Positions 17,476-25,508 of a stretch of DNA of 64,000 nucleotides are shown here, piece by piece. The stretch spans positions 2,058,501 to 2,122,500 of the forward strand of contig NZ_KB900388.1 in NCBI RefSeq assembly GCF_000378825.1. Direction: 5' to 3'. The position numbers and the translations under genes are program-made. Source of the DNA: Salinispora vitiensis (GTDB taxonomy: Bacteria > Actinomycetota > Actinomycetes > Mycobacteriales > Micromonosporaceae). Every line of letters starts with the position of its first letter. Positions within the stretch are counted from its first letter, which is position 1. The notes beneath the pieces were generated by a model that was given only the letters and a program-made list of their open reading frames with translations, was not told the origin of the DNA and searched no databases.

Positions 17476-18731
17476 CGGCTGGTCTTCCTGGCATAGGCGC
17501 GGGCAGCGGCGATCCGCTCCACGGTGGACGGATGGCTGGCGGAATAGAGGTATCCCGGCCGGGGCGGGTCGGGGTCGGCGAGGTTGATGCCGGCGAGTCG
17601 GCGCTGCATCGCCACGAAGGCGCCCGGGTCCCTGGTCAGCGCCAGCGCGTGTGCGTCAGCCCGTGCCTCGACCCGACGGGAGATCAACGCCTGTGCCGGC
17701 GTGGCGACCAGGCCGGCCACCGTCACCAGTGCCAACAGCAACGGGAAGGCCCGCGGCTGGTCGATCGAGTCAACACCGGCCATCCGGAGCAACGGAGCGA
17801 CAAACCCGAGTAGGTAGAGCGCCACCACCAGCACCGCCGCGCCCAGCGCGCCGGTCAGCGTGCCGACCACCACGTCGCGCTCCTTGGCGTGCCCCAACTC
17901 GTGGGCCACCACCGCGGTCACCTCCTCCGGGGTGGCTTCGCGCAGCAGGGTGTCGTAGACGACGATCCGCCGGGTCGGCCCCAGCCCGGACACGTAGGCG
18001 TTGACGGCGCGGGTGCGACGGGAGGCGTCCGCCACCAGCACGTCCCGGACCGGTACGCCGTCACGGTCCGCCAGCTCCATCAACTCTGTCCGCAGTGGGC
18101 TCGGTTCCAACGGGGTGAACCGGTTGAACACCGGCTCCACCAGCACCGGGAACACGAAGGACAAGAGCATCACCAGGCCGGCTGCCCCGGCCGCGCCGAA
18201 CGCCCACCACCAGCGCGGCGCCAGCCGGATCACGGTGTAGAAGCCAGCCAGGGCCACTGCCCCGATGACGGCGCTGACCGCGTACGACCGGAGCAGGTCA
18301 GCGGTCCAGCCACCCCAGCTGTTGGTCGCCAGCCCGTAGCGAGTGAGCACGCTGTGTCGCCAGGCGGCGAACGGCAGGGTCATCAGGTCGGCGACGAGCA
18401 CCACGGTGAGCCCACCGAGCACCGCCTGCGCGGCCCAGTGCCCACCGAACGGGCGGCCAACCAGCTCGACCAGGCGACTGCCCAGCGGGGTGAGGCCCAG
18501 CGCGAGCGCCACCAACAGGCCGACGCCGAGCGCCGCCCAGCCGCCGGGCCGCAGTGCCGCCCGGAACTCCCGCCCCCTACGCACCTGCTCTCCCGGTAGC
18601 TCGTCTAGGGCGGCGAGTTGGTCGGCGCGCGGGGCCGGCGGGCGCTGCCACGGGATCAGCACCGCGGCGGTGACGGCCAGCGCAGCGACCAGCCCGACCA
18701 GCGTGAGCAGGGCCCAGCCGCGCGGACTCAC
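17472..18731 (-). CDS. M48 (Ste24-like) membrane metalloprotease
   Basis: A 419-residue integral membrane protease. Hydrophobic segments lie at ~7-28, 65-85, 103-120, 150-170, 175-198 and 290-345. The zinc site is VVAHELGHAKERD (HExxH at 277-281), with the third ligand in RRVEARADAHAL (~357). It fits the Ste24/CAAX-protease branch rather than HtpX. The frame is open far upstream to 19226, but that part is low-complexity. GTG at 18731 has GGGAGG 7 nt before it and is preferred. Coupled through ATGA to the PimB-like gene. Confidence 0.9.
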   Translation of the reverse strand: MSPRGWALLTLVGLVAALAVTAAVLIPWQRPPAPRADQLAALDELPGEQVRRGREFRAALRPGGWAALGVGLLVALALGLTPLGSRLVELVGRPFGGHWAAQAVLGGLTVVLVADLMTLPFAAWRHSVLTRYGLATNSWGGWTADLLRSYAVSAVIGAVALAGFYTVIRLAPRWWWAFGAAGAAGLVMLLSFVFPVLVEPVFNRFTPLEPSPLRTELMELADRDGVPVRDVLVADASRRTRAVNAYVSGLGPTRRIVVYDTLLREATPEEVTAVVAHELGHAKERDVVVGTLTGALGAAVLVVALYLLGFVAPLLRMAGVDSIDQPRAFPLLLALVTVAGLVATPAQALISRRVEARADAHALALTRDPGAFVAMQRRLAGINLADPDPPRPGYLYSASHPSTVERIAAARAYARKTSR

Positions 18732-18926
18732 CGGTTCGCCTCCCGGCCCACGATGCCGGCGGTCGCGACGGACCCGCCCGCAGCGCGCCATTCCCGCGTC
18801 ATGCCACTCCCTCCCGCTGTGCGCGCCCATCGTAGTGGCCACCCGGTCCCGACGGACGAGGTGCACACACCATCGACGACAACCGGACGATCGGGGCCGG
18901 CCGCAGTAGGTGCGTCGAGACTCCGC

Positions 18927-19021
18927 GGGCACCACGCGGCTCCCCGCCCCCGGGCACATGCGGCTCCCCGCCCCACGGGCACCACGCGGCCCGCCCCACG
19001 GGGCACCACGCGGCCCGCCCC
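18927..19021. repeat. Four degenerate ~24-bp GC-rich tandem units
   Basis: Units at 18927-18950, 18952-18976, 18977-18999 and 19000-19021 share the core GGGCACCACGCGGCCCGCCC with small changes. They lie in the 305 bp gene-free stretch 18732-19036 between the M48 protease and the Cys-rich gene. I see no other gene in that stretch. Its left part (18732-18926) would hold the protease promoter, but no clear hexamers were found. Confidence 0.8.
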
Positions 19022-19036
19022 GCTCCGATGGGCAGC

Positions 19037-19246
19037 TCAGGCCACCCGACGGTGGCGACGGCCGGGCCGGTCCGCCGGAGGCCGGGGCTCCGACAGCACC
19101 TGCACGTCGAACCCGGCCCGAGCGAAGACCTCCATCGCCCGTACCTCGGCCGCACCGAACTCCACGGTCTCGTTGAGCAGAACGGTCATCAGGCAACCCG
19201 AACAGCCGTCTGCCCGACCCACGCAACCGTCACAGTCGATCAACAT
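19037..19246 (-). CDS. Small Cys-rich protein, possibly metal-binding
   Basis: A 69-residue protein starting MLIDCDGCVGRADGCSGCLM. Four cysteines sit in two C-x2-C pairs at ~5-8 and ~15-18, a likely zinc or Fe-S knuckle, followed by a segment TVLLNETVEFGAAEVRAMEV that ends in a helix. Similar short 'MLIDCDGC' proteins are common in actinobacteria (from memory) and have no known function. The frame extends upstream to 19315, but the ATG at 19246 has GGGAGG a few nt before it and fits the family. It lies upstream of the M48/PimB-like pair on the same strand, 305 bp away. Confidence 0.78.
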   Translation of the reverse strand: MLIDCDGCVGRADGCSGCLMTVLLNETVEFGAAEVRAMEVFARAGFDVQVLSEPRPPADRPGRRHRRVA

Positions 19247-19463
19247 CACGCCTCCCGCCGCGCCGAGGGTGACCGGGCCAGCAGGTCGCGCTTCCTGACC
19301 ACGCCCGCACCCCACCTCTGCGAGGTCCGCCCAACACCGTCGGTCACATCGACGCTAGACACAGCGTATGACAGATCCCGGACAACTAGATCAACTCGCC
19401 ACCGGGTTCCCCCGGGAGTCAAATCCGACTGCCGCGTCCGCTCGGGCTGAATCCTCCGGCCAG

Positions 19464-21071
19464 TCAGGAACGGGCCAGCCGGCGCAGCAGCGCGTCGGCG
19501 CCCAACGGGTAGGCGCCGTGCCGACGTACGCCATCGGCCACCTCCCGGTCCGCAGAGACCACCACCACCGGCCGCCCCGACGGCTCGGCCCGGACCAGCC
19601 GCCGGATCAGCTCATCGGCCGTCTCGCCCTTACGGGAAAAGAGCACCCGGACGCCCCGGGGACTCGGCGGCAAGCCATGCATCCGCTCGGCGCCATCGAA
19701 GACCACGGTCACCTCGTCGCCGGTCTGCGCGGCAATCCCCCCCAGCCCGGTGATCAACCGCTTACGCTGCTGCTCCAGTGACATCTCGCCGAAGCCTCGT
19801 TTGGTGACGTTGTAGCCATCCACCACCAGATGCGCCCGGGGCAACGCGAGCAGCTGGTCCAACCGGGCCGGATCGTCGGAGTCCCGGGCCCGGGTGGCGA
19901 CGCCCGTCACGGGAGCGTCGGACCGGTCGGCGAAGGCTTCGGCGACGAAGTCGGCCGGCAAGCTGTCCGCCGGATCCAACGCCAGCTCCCGCCGCAGGCC
20001 CACCGCGGCCTGACCGATCGTCTCCAGCAGCAGCCACAACCGGGCGTCGTCAACCGACCTGGACTCCTTGGCACTGGCCCGGGCCACCCCGGCCGCCGCC
20101 TCCGCCTCGGCCAGCCGGGCCCGGGCCCGGCGCAGCTCCGCCTCGGCGTCCGCCGTCACGCGCGCCGCCCGGCCCCGCTCGGTGGCGAGCAACTCGCTCG
20201 CCCGGCGCTCTCGAGCCTGCGTCTCCCGCAACGACCGGCCAAGCTGCCGTGACTCTTCCCGGAGTTGGCCGATCTCCTCGCGGACCCGGGCCAGCTCGTC
20301 GCGGAGTTTGTCTGCCTCGACCCGAACCACCGCACGGTCGTGTTCTGCCCGGGTAGCCCGCTGTTCGGCCTCTCGGACCAGCTCGGCGACGACCGCGCTG
20401 TCCGCCTCGGCCCGGACCGCCGCGCCGCTGGACTCGATGAGGTCCCGCCACCCCCGCGGACGCGCCAGGTACGCCAGTGCCGCAACCTCCACCGGCTCGG
20501 CGGCGGCCGGCGCGGTGCCCCCGAGCACCGCCGCGCCGAGGTCACCGGCGTCGGCAAGCACCCGCGCGGCTACCCGCTGACGAAACAGTGGGTCGCCGGT
20601 CAGCTGGGTCGCGATCATCGGCGCGCCGAGCCGCGCCCGGCGGTTGGGGGCGAACTTGGCCACCCGGCGCAGCGGGACCGGCACCTCGTCGGCGGGCAAG
20701 CCGGGCAACACCGCGGCGGCCAGCACCACGATCCGCTGCCGGACCGGCTCCGGCAGCACCGGTTCCGGACCGCCCTCCGCTGCGGGGCCCGCGTCACCCG
20801 GCGGCGCGGGACCGTCAGCGGACGACGCGGGACCGTCGCCCGCTGGCGCGGGACCGTCAGCGGATGACACGGGATCGGCCCCGCTGCGGGGTCCGGAACC
20901 GGACGCACCGGCGATGCCGGTGCTGGCCGGGTTGGCGGTGGACGCGGTGGCGCCGGCGACAACCGGATCATCGAGAGTGCCCCCCGTACCCTCGATGCCC
21001 GGCTCCGGCGCAGCGGCGACCGACTCGTCCACGGGGCGGTGGTCGTCGTCGTACGGCTCGGCGAGGGGCAT
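19464..21071 (-). CDS. NYN-domain (YacP-like) RNA-binding protein with coiled coil
   Basis: A 535-residue protein in three parts. Residues 1-105 are Ala/Gly/Pro/Asp-rich and disordered. Residues ~220-340 form a long coiled coil (VREAEQRATRAEHDRAVVRV onward). The C-terminal ~150 residues are a NYN domain: HLVVDGYNVTKRG with the first Asp, EVTVVFDGAERMHG with the second, and VVVVSADREVADG with the third. This PIN-like site is used by RNases such as YacP/Rae1. The N-terminal part after ~110 (RQRIVVLAAAVLPGLPADEV) resembles the same actinobacterial family. ATG at 21071 has GGGAG ~10 nt upstream. Confidence 0.85.
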   Translation of the reverse strand: MPLAEPYDDDHRPVDESVAAAPEPGIEGTGGTLDDPVVAGATASTANPASTGIAGASGSGPRSGADPVSSADGPAPAGDGPASSADGPAPPGDAGPAAEGGPEPVLPEPVRQRIVVLAAAVLPGLPADEVPVPLRRVAKFAPNRRARLGAPMIATQLTGDPLFRQRVAARVLADAGDLGAAVLGGTAPAAAEPVEVAALAYLARPRGWRDLIESSGAAVRAEADSAVVAELVREAEQRATRAEHDRAVVRVEADKLRDELARVREEIGQLREESRQLGRSLRETQARERRASELLATERGRAARVTADAEAELRRARARLAEAEAAAGVARASAKESRSVDDARLWLLLETIGQAAVGLRRELALDPADSLPADFVAEAFADRSDAPVTGVATRARDSDDPARLDQLLALPRAHLVVDGYNVTKRGFGEMSLEQQRKRLITGLGGIAAQTGDEVTVVFDGAERMHGLPPSPRGVRVLFSRKGETADELIRRLVRAEPSGRPVVVVSADREVADGVRRHGAYPLGADALLRRLARS

Positions 21072-21229
21072 ATGGCAAGTCTCCCACTGTCGCCCGGCGC
21101 ACCGCCGAGCGAGTGAGCCGATATCTCATCGCAGTACTGCTGTCAACTCTCCGCCGCCCACCGAAGTCGGCGACGCCACGGGCGACACGATGGCGAAGGC
21201 CGCGGGGCACGGTGTCGGACCGGGCCGTT

Positions 21230-21235
21230 AGCGTG
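21230..21235 (+). promoter_or_regulatory. -10-like hexamer TAGCGT before the DEDD/GIY-YIG gene
   Basis: TAGCGT is followed by 7 nt and then the ATG at 21243. No Shine-Dalgarno is seen, which suggests a leaderless mRNA. Confidence 0.45.
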
Positions 21236-21242
21236 CCCGCCG

Positions 21243-23000
21243 ATGGCACCGCAGAAATATGTCCAGGAGTTGTTGGCCGGTCTCGACCCCGCTGTCGGCG
21301 GCGTTGACCCGGCACTGCCGCTCCACGCGACCACCTTCGTCGTGGTCGACCTCGAGACCACGGGCGGCGCGCCGGACGGCGGCGGCATCACCGAGATCGG
21401 CGCGGTGAAGGTCCGCGGCGGCGAACAGCTCGGCGAACTCGCCACCCTGGTCAACCCCGGCACATCGGTCCCACCCTTCGTCACCGTGCTCACCGGCATC
21501 ACCCAGGCGATGTTGCGGCCCGCCCCACCGATCACCGAGGTCCTGCCGAGCTTCCTCGAGTTCCTCTCCGCCGACGCGGTCCTGGTTGCCCACAACGCCC
21601 CGTACGACGTGGGGTTCCTCAAGGCGGCCTGCGCGGCGCACGGCTACCGCTGGCCGAACCCGCGGGTGCTGGACACGGCGGCGCTGGCCCGACGGGTGCT
21701 GACCCGCGACGAGGTGCCCAACCGCCGACTCGGCACCCTCGCGGCATACTTCCGCACCGCCACCCGGCCCACCCACCGGGCGTTGGACGATGCGAGGGCC
21801 ACCGTTGACGTGCTCCACGGCCTGATCGCGCGGCTCGGTGGCCACCGGGTGCACACCATCGGCGAGGCGATCGAGTTCGCCCGGGCGGTCACCCCGACGC
21901 AGCGCCGCAAGCGACACCTCGCCGAGGGCCTGCCCCACGCGCCCGGGGTCTACCTGTTCCGAGGCACCGACGACCGCCCGCTCTACGTCGGCACCTCGGT
22001 CGACATCGCCACCCGGGTCCGCAGCTACTTCACGGCCGGGGAGAAGCGGGCCCGCATCTCGGAGATGCTCGCCGCCGCCGAGCGGGTGGAGGCGGTGGAG
22101 TGCGCCCACCCGCTCGAGGCCCAGGTGCGGGAGCTGCGCCTGATCGGGACACACGCCCCGCCGTACAACCGACGGTCGAAGTTCCCCGAGCGGGTGGTCT
22201 GGCTGAAGCTGACCGACGAGGCGTACCCACGGTTGTCGGTGGTGCGAAACCTGGCCCCGGGGGACGAGGCCTACCTCGGGCCCTTCGCCTCCCGGCGCGC
22301 CGCGGAGCTCGCGGCGGCCGGCTTCCACGACGCGATGCCGCTGCGGCAGTGCACGCACCGGCTGTCGCTACGGAAGGCCACGCCGGCCTGCGCCGTGGCC
22401 GAGCTGGGTCGCTGCCCGGCGCCCTGCGAACACCGGATCACTCCGGCGGAGTACGCGGACCGCGCGACGACGCCCTTCCGTACGGCGTGTGGCGGCGACC
22501 CGCAGGGCGTGGTGGACGCCTTGCTTGGCCGAATCGAGACACTCTCGGCGGGACAACGCTACGAGGAGGCCGCGGTGGTGCGGTCCCGGCTCACCGCCGT
22601 GCTGCGCGCGATTATCCGGATGCAGCGACTCGCCGCGCTGACCGGGATCGCCGAGGTGGTGGCTGCCCGGCCGGCGCCGGACGGGGGTTGGGAGTTGGCG
22701 CTGGTGCGGCACGGACGGCTGGCCGGCGCCGGGGTGTCCCCGCCCGGAATCCACCCACGACCGACGATCGCCACGATCCGGGCGACCGCGGAGACCGTCA
22801 CCCCGGGGCACGGACCTACTCCGGCTACCAGCGCCGAGGAGACCGAATGCATTCTGTCCTGGTTGGAGCGTCCGGAGACCCGGTTGGTAGAGATGTCGTC
22901 CGCCTGGGCCTCCCCGACCGCCGGTGCGGGCCGGTTCCGAGCCCTACTTACGAAGGCGGCAACCGCGGCTTCCCACCAATTCTCGACCGAAAGCCCATGA
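21243..23000 (+). CDS. DEDD exonuclease fused to a UvrC-like GIY-YIG nuclease
   Basis: A 585-residue fusion. Residues ~25-195 form a DnaQ-type 3'-5' exonuclease: VVDLETTGG (D-x-E), VAHNAPYDVGFL, and HRALDDARATVDVL (His and Asp). Residues ~228-310 form a GIY-YIG domain: APGVYLFRGTDDRPLYVGTS, with RVRSYF and later LEAQVRELRLI. The segment RIETLSAGQRYEEAAVVRSR near 445 looks like a UVR helix. It matches Rv2191-type proteins, whose cellular role in DNA repair is unproven. The helix-hairpin-helix and RNase H half of UvrC are absent. The fusion suggests incision followed by resection. Confidence 0.9.
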   Translation: MAPQKYVQELLAGLDPAVGGVDPALPLHATTFVVVDLETTGGAPDGGGITEIGAVKVRGGEQLGELATLVNPGTSVPPFVTVLTGITQAMLRPAPPITEVLPSFLEFLSADAVLVAHNAPYDVGFLKAACAAHGYRWPNPRVLDTAALARRVLTRDEVPNRRLGTLAAYFRTATRPTHRALDDARATVDVLHGLIARLGGHRVHTIGEAIEFARAVTPTQRRKRHLAEGLPHAPGVYLFRGTDDRPLYVGTSVDIATRVRSYFTAGEKRARISEMLAAAERVEAVECAHPLEAQVRELRLIGTHAPPYNRRSKFPERVVWLKLTDEAYPRLSVVRNLAPGDEAYLGPFASRRAAELAAAGFHDAMPLRQCTHRLSLRKATPACAVAELGRCPAPCEHRITPAEYADRATTPFRTACGGDPQGVVDALLGRIETLSAGQRYEEAAVVRSRLTAVLRAIIRMQRLAALTGIAEVVAARPAPDGGWELALVRHGRLAGAGVSPPGIHPRPTIATIRATAETVTPGHGPTPATSAEETECILSWLERPETRLVEMSSAWASPTAGAGRFRALLTKAATAASHQFSTESP

Positions 23001-23032
23001 CCAACTAGCTGATCGGATGACGCTGACTCGCA

Positions 23033-23038
23033 TAAGCT
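23033..23038 (+). promoter_or_regulatory. -10-like hexamer TAAGCT upstream of the (p)ppGpp enzyme
   Basis: TAAGCT has a possible -35 (CTGATC, 23009-23014) 18 nt upstream. It lies 8 nt before an in-frame GTG at 23047, which would be a leaderless start giving 26 more residues than the annotated one. Confidence 0.4.
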
Positions 23039-23124
23039 GTTAACAAGTGCAGTCCCGCCCGTTTCTGGGCCGGCTCCCGGTACCGGGCACGGTGACCTGG
23101 GGCCGGGGTGAGGAGGTATCCCTC

Positions 23125-24912
23125 GTGGATGTCGACGCCGGACACGGCGCCGCCTTGGAGGGCGGACTTCCGCCCCAACCGGCGGAGCTGCCGCTGACCC
23201 GCCGACTGCGGACCTTGTTGGCTTGGTCCACCACCGAGGCCGAACCGGTTGGTGAGCTGGTCCGCACCCACCGGAACATCCACTCCGGAACGGACCCGTC
23301 GGTGCTGCGTCGGGCTTACACGATCGCCGAGACGATGCACCGCGGGCAGTTCCGCAAGAGCGGTGAGCCCTACATCACCCACCCGCTCGCGGTCGCCCAG
23401 ATCTGCGCCGGCCTCGGCATGGACGCGACCACCCTGGTCGCAGCGCTGCTGCACGACACCGTCGAGGACACCCGCTACACCCTCCAAGCCCTCGCCGACG
23501 ATTTCGGGCCCGAGGTCGCCCACCTGGTTGACGGAGTGACCAAGTTCGACAAGGCGTTCTACGGTAAGGCCGCCGAGGCCGAGACGACCCGAAAGATGAT
23601 CATCGCGGCCGGCAAGGACGTCCGCGTATTGATCATCAAACTGGCGGACCGGCTGCACAACATGCGCACACTCGGAGTTCGCTCCGCCGCGTCCCGGGAA
23701 CGCATCGCCCGCAAGACCCAGGAGGTGCTCGTTCCGCTCTGCGACCGGCTGGGCATCCAGAAGCTCAAGCGAGAACTGGATGACATCGTCCTGATGCACC
23801 TGGAGCCAGCGGAGCACGACCGCATCTCCCGGCACCTGCACGACCGGCCCGGCTGGGACGCATACCTGACGGAAATCGTCTCCCGGGCGAAGACGGCGCT
23901 CCGCCGTAGCCGGGTCAACGCCGAGGTGAACCCCCGGCCGCGCCACCTCTACTCGATCTGGAAGGACACCGTGGCCGGCGACCACGCCACCCCGTACGAC
24001 CTGCCCCGGGTCGTAGTCGTCGTGAACGGCCCGGACACCGACTGCTACGCGGCTCTGGGCGCGATTCACGGCACGTGGCCACCGGTACCCGGCCGGTTCA
24101 AGGACTACATCGCCTCCCCGAAGAACAACCTCTACCGCTCCCTCCACACGAGCGTTCGCGGGCTGCGAGACCGCACGGTGGAGGTGCTGATCCGCACCGA
24201 AGAGATGCACCGCTGTGCGGAATACGGCATCGCCGCCAGCTACCGCTTCCCCCGCGCCCACGTTGACCAGGCCGTTCAGGACGAACGACTGGACTGGCTG
24301 CGACGCGTGCTGGACTGGGAACAGGAGACCGCCGACCCGGCGCAGTTCCTGGAGTCACTGCGCAGCGACCTCGCCGAGGCGCAGATCCAGGTCTTCGCCG
24401 ACGGGCGACAGGTGGTGCTGCCCGCCGGAGCCACCCCGGTCGACCTCGCGTACGAGCTCGGCACCGAGCGCGGTGACCACTGCCTGGCGACCCGGATCAA
24501 CGGTCGACTCGCCCCGCTCTCCTCCTGCCTCGAGGACGGCGACGTCGTGGAGATCTTCACCGAGACCGAGCAGACGCCCGGTGACTTCGACGGGGCCCCG
24601 CGGGGCCCCCGTCGGGAGTGGCTCGGCTTCGTCAAGTCCCCACAAGCCCAGATGCAGATCAACCGCTGGTTCGCCGACCACACCGAACCGGGAATCTCCA
24701 TCGCCGACAAGGTCCGCCTCGGCCGGGCCGCCGTCGGGCTGGCCCTACGCAAGCACGATCGCGGTCTCGCCAGCGACCTGCCCCTGCTCCGGCTCTCCGA
24801 GGAGCTCGGCTACCCCGATCTGGAGACGATGCTCGTCGCGGTCTTCGACCGGGCGATCGCACCGGACGCGGTGGTGCAGCAGCTCATCGACCTGGTCGAC
24901 CACCGTCGGTGA
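23125..24912 (+). CDS. RelA/SpoT-family (p)ppGpp synthetase/hydrolase, short form
   Basis: A 595-residue RSH protein: HD hydrolase, synthetase and TGS domains, without the ACT/zinc-finger C-terminus of the usual ~750-residue Rel. The hydrolase site is intact (ITHPLAVA, LLHDTVEDT, KLADRLHNMRTL). The synthetase keeps GRFKDYIASPKNNLYRSLHT and the Glu of EVLIRTEEMH, but RPRHLYSIWKD replaces the usual R-x-K-x3-SI, and YDLPRVVVVV looks about two residues shorter than the usual YDLxAxR. TGS begins near QVFADGRQVVLP. Synthetase activity is uncertain. The start at 23125 has GAGGAGG 8 nt before it; GTG at 23047 is a leaderless alternative. Confidence 0.88.
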   Translation: MDVDAGHGAALEGGLPPQPAELPLTRRLRTLLAWSTTEAEPVGELVRTHRNIHSGTDPSVLRRAYTIAETMHRGQFRKSGEPYITHPLAVAQICAGLGMDATTLVAALLHDTVEDTRYTLQALADDFGPEVAHLVDGVTKFDKAFYGKAAEAETTRKMIIAAGKDVRVLIIKLADRLHNMRTLGVRSAASRERIARKTQEVLVPLCDRLGIQKLKRELDDIVLMHLEPAEHDRISRHLHDRPGWDAYLTEIVSRAKTALRRSRVNAEVNPRPRHLYSIWKDTVAGDHATPYDLPRVVVVVNGPDTDCYAALGAIHGTWPPVPGRFKDYIASPKNNLYRSLHTSVRGLRDRTVEVLIRTEEMHRCAEYGIAASYRFPRAHVDQAVQDERLDWLRRVLDWEQETADPAQFLESLRSDLAEAQIQVFADGRQVVLPAGATPVDLAYELGTERGDHCLATRINGRLAPLSSCLEDGDVVEIFTETEQTPGDFDGAPRGPRREWLGFVKSPQAQMQINRWFADHTEPGISIADKVRLGRAAVGLALRKHDRGLASDLPLLRLSEELGYPDLETMLVAVFDRAIAPDAVVQQLIDLVDHRR

Positions 24913-24953
24913 CCCGACCGGCCCCAGGGCCGCAGAGCTTCACCCGACGGCAT

Positions 24954-24959
24954 TAGCCT
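24954..24959 (+). promoter_or_regulatory. -10-like hexamer TAGCCT before the NUDIX gene
   Basis: TAGCCT is followed by 6 nt and then the ATG at 24966. This would give the NUDIX/nucleotidyltransferase pair its own leaderless transcript, separate from the (p)ppGpp enzyme. Confidence 0.45.
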
Positions 24960-24965
24960 GAACGC

Positions 24966-25508
24966 ATGATCTGCCGCTTGCGGGTAACCGGACGTGCCGT
25001 CGCATACCAGGTCTTCTACCGGCTCCCGCTGCCCGTCCGGCGTCGCCTGGTCCGGCTGACCGTGCCCAAGTACATCGTCGGTGCGGTAACCCTCGTTCGC
25101 GACACCGAGGCCACGGGAGCCGGCCGGCTGCTCCTGCTACGCCAACCGCCCGGCCGGGGGTGGACGCTGCCAGCGGGGCTGCTGCAGAAGCGGGAGGCGC
25201 CGGTGCTCGGGGCGTGCCGCGAACTTTACGAAGAGACCGGGATCCGGCTCTCCCCCCACGAGCTGACCCCGGCGGTACCGAACGCGGTCGTCCACGACAA
25301 GGGTTGGGTGGACGTGGTGTTCACCGCCGAGGTCCCGGCGTCGACCACGGCCCTGCGGGTAGACGGTGCGGAGGTCTTCGAGGCCGCCTGGCACCCGCTG
25401 GACGCCCTACCGAAGTTGACCTGGCCCACGGCCCGCCTGCTCGGCTACTTCGACATCGGGCCGCTGGCCGGGCAGTTCCCGCCAGCGCTCCCCGACCACC
25501 AGCCGTGA
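24966..25508 (+). CDS. NUDIX hydrolase
   Basis: A 180-residue NUDIX enzyme. The Nudix box is complete: G-x5-E-x7-R-E-x2-E-E-x-G-I, read from GLLQKREAPVLGACRELYEE followed by TGI (~77-99). It hydrolyses a nucleoside diphosphate linked to another group; the substrate is unknown. The lead-in LLLLRQPPGRGWTLPAG is typical. Its stop codon overlaps the GTG of the next gene (GTGA). That gene is a sugar-nucleotide pyrophosphorylase, so a role in sugar-nucleotide housekeeping is possible but not shown. Confidence 0.9.
   Translation: MICRLRVTGRAVAYQVFYRLPLPVRRRLVRLTVPKYIVGAVTLVRDTEATGAGRLLLLRQPPGRGWTLPAGLLQKREAPVLGACRELYEETGIRLSPHELTPAVPNAVVHDKGWVDVVFTAEVPASTTALRVDGAEVFEAAWHPLDALPKLTWPTARLLGYFDIGPLAGQFPPALPDHQP

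Noticed and set aside
18732..19226. Upstream extension of the M48 protease frame (165 extra codons)
   Set aside because: The translated text is repetitive and not protease-like; a good ribosome site supports GTG at 18731.
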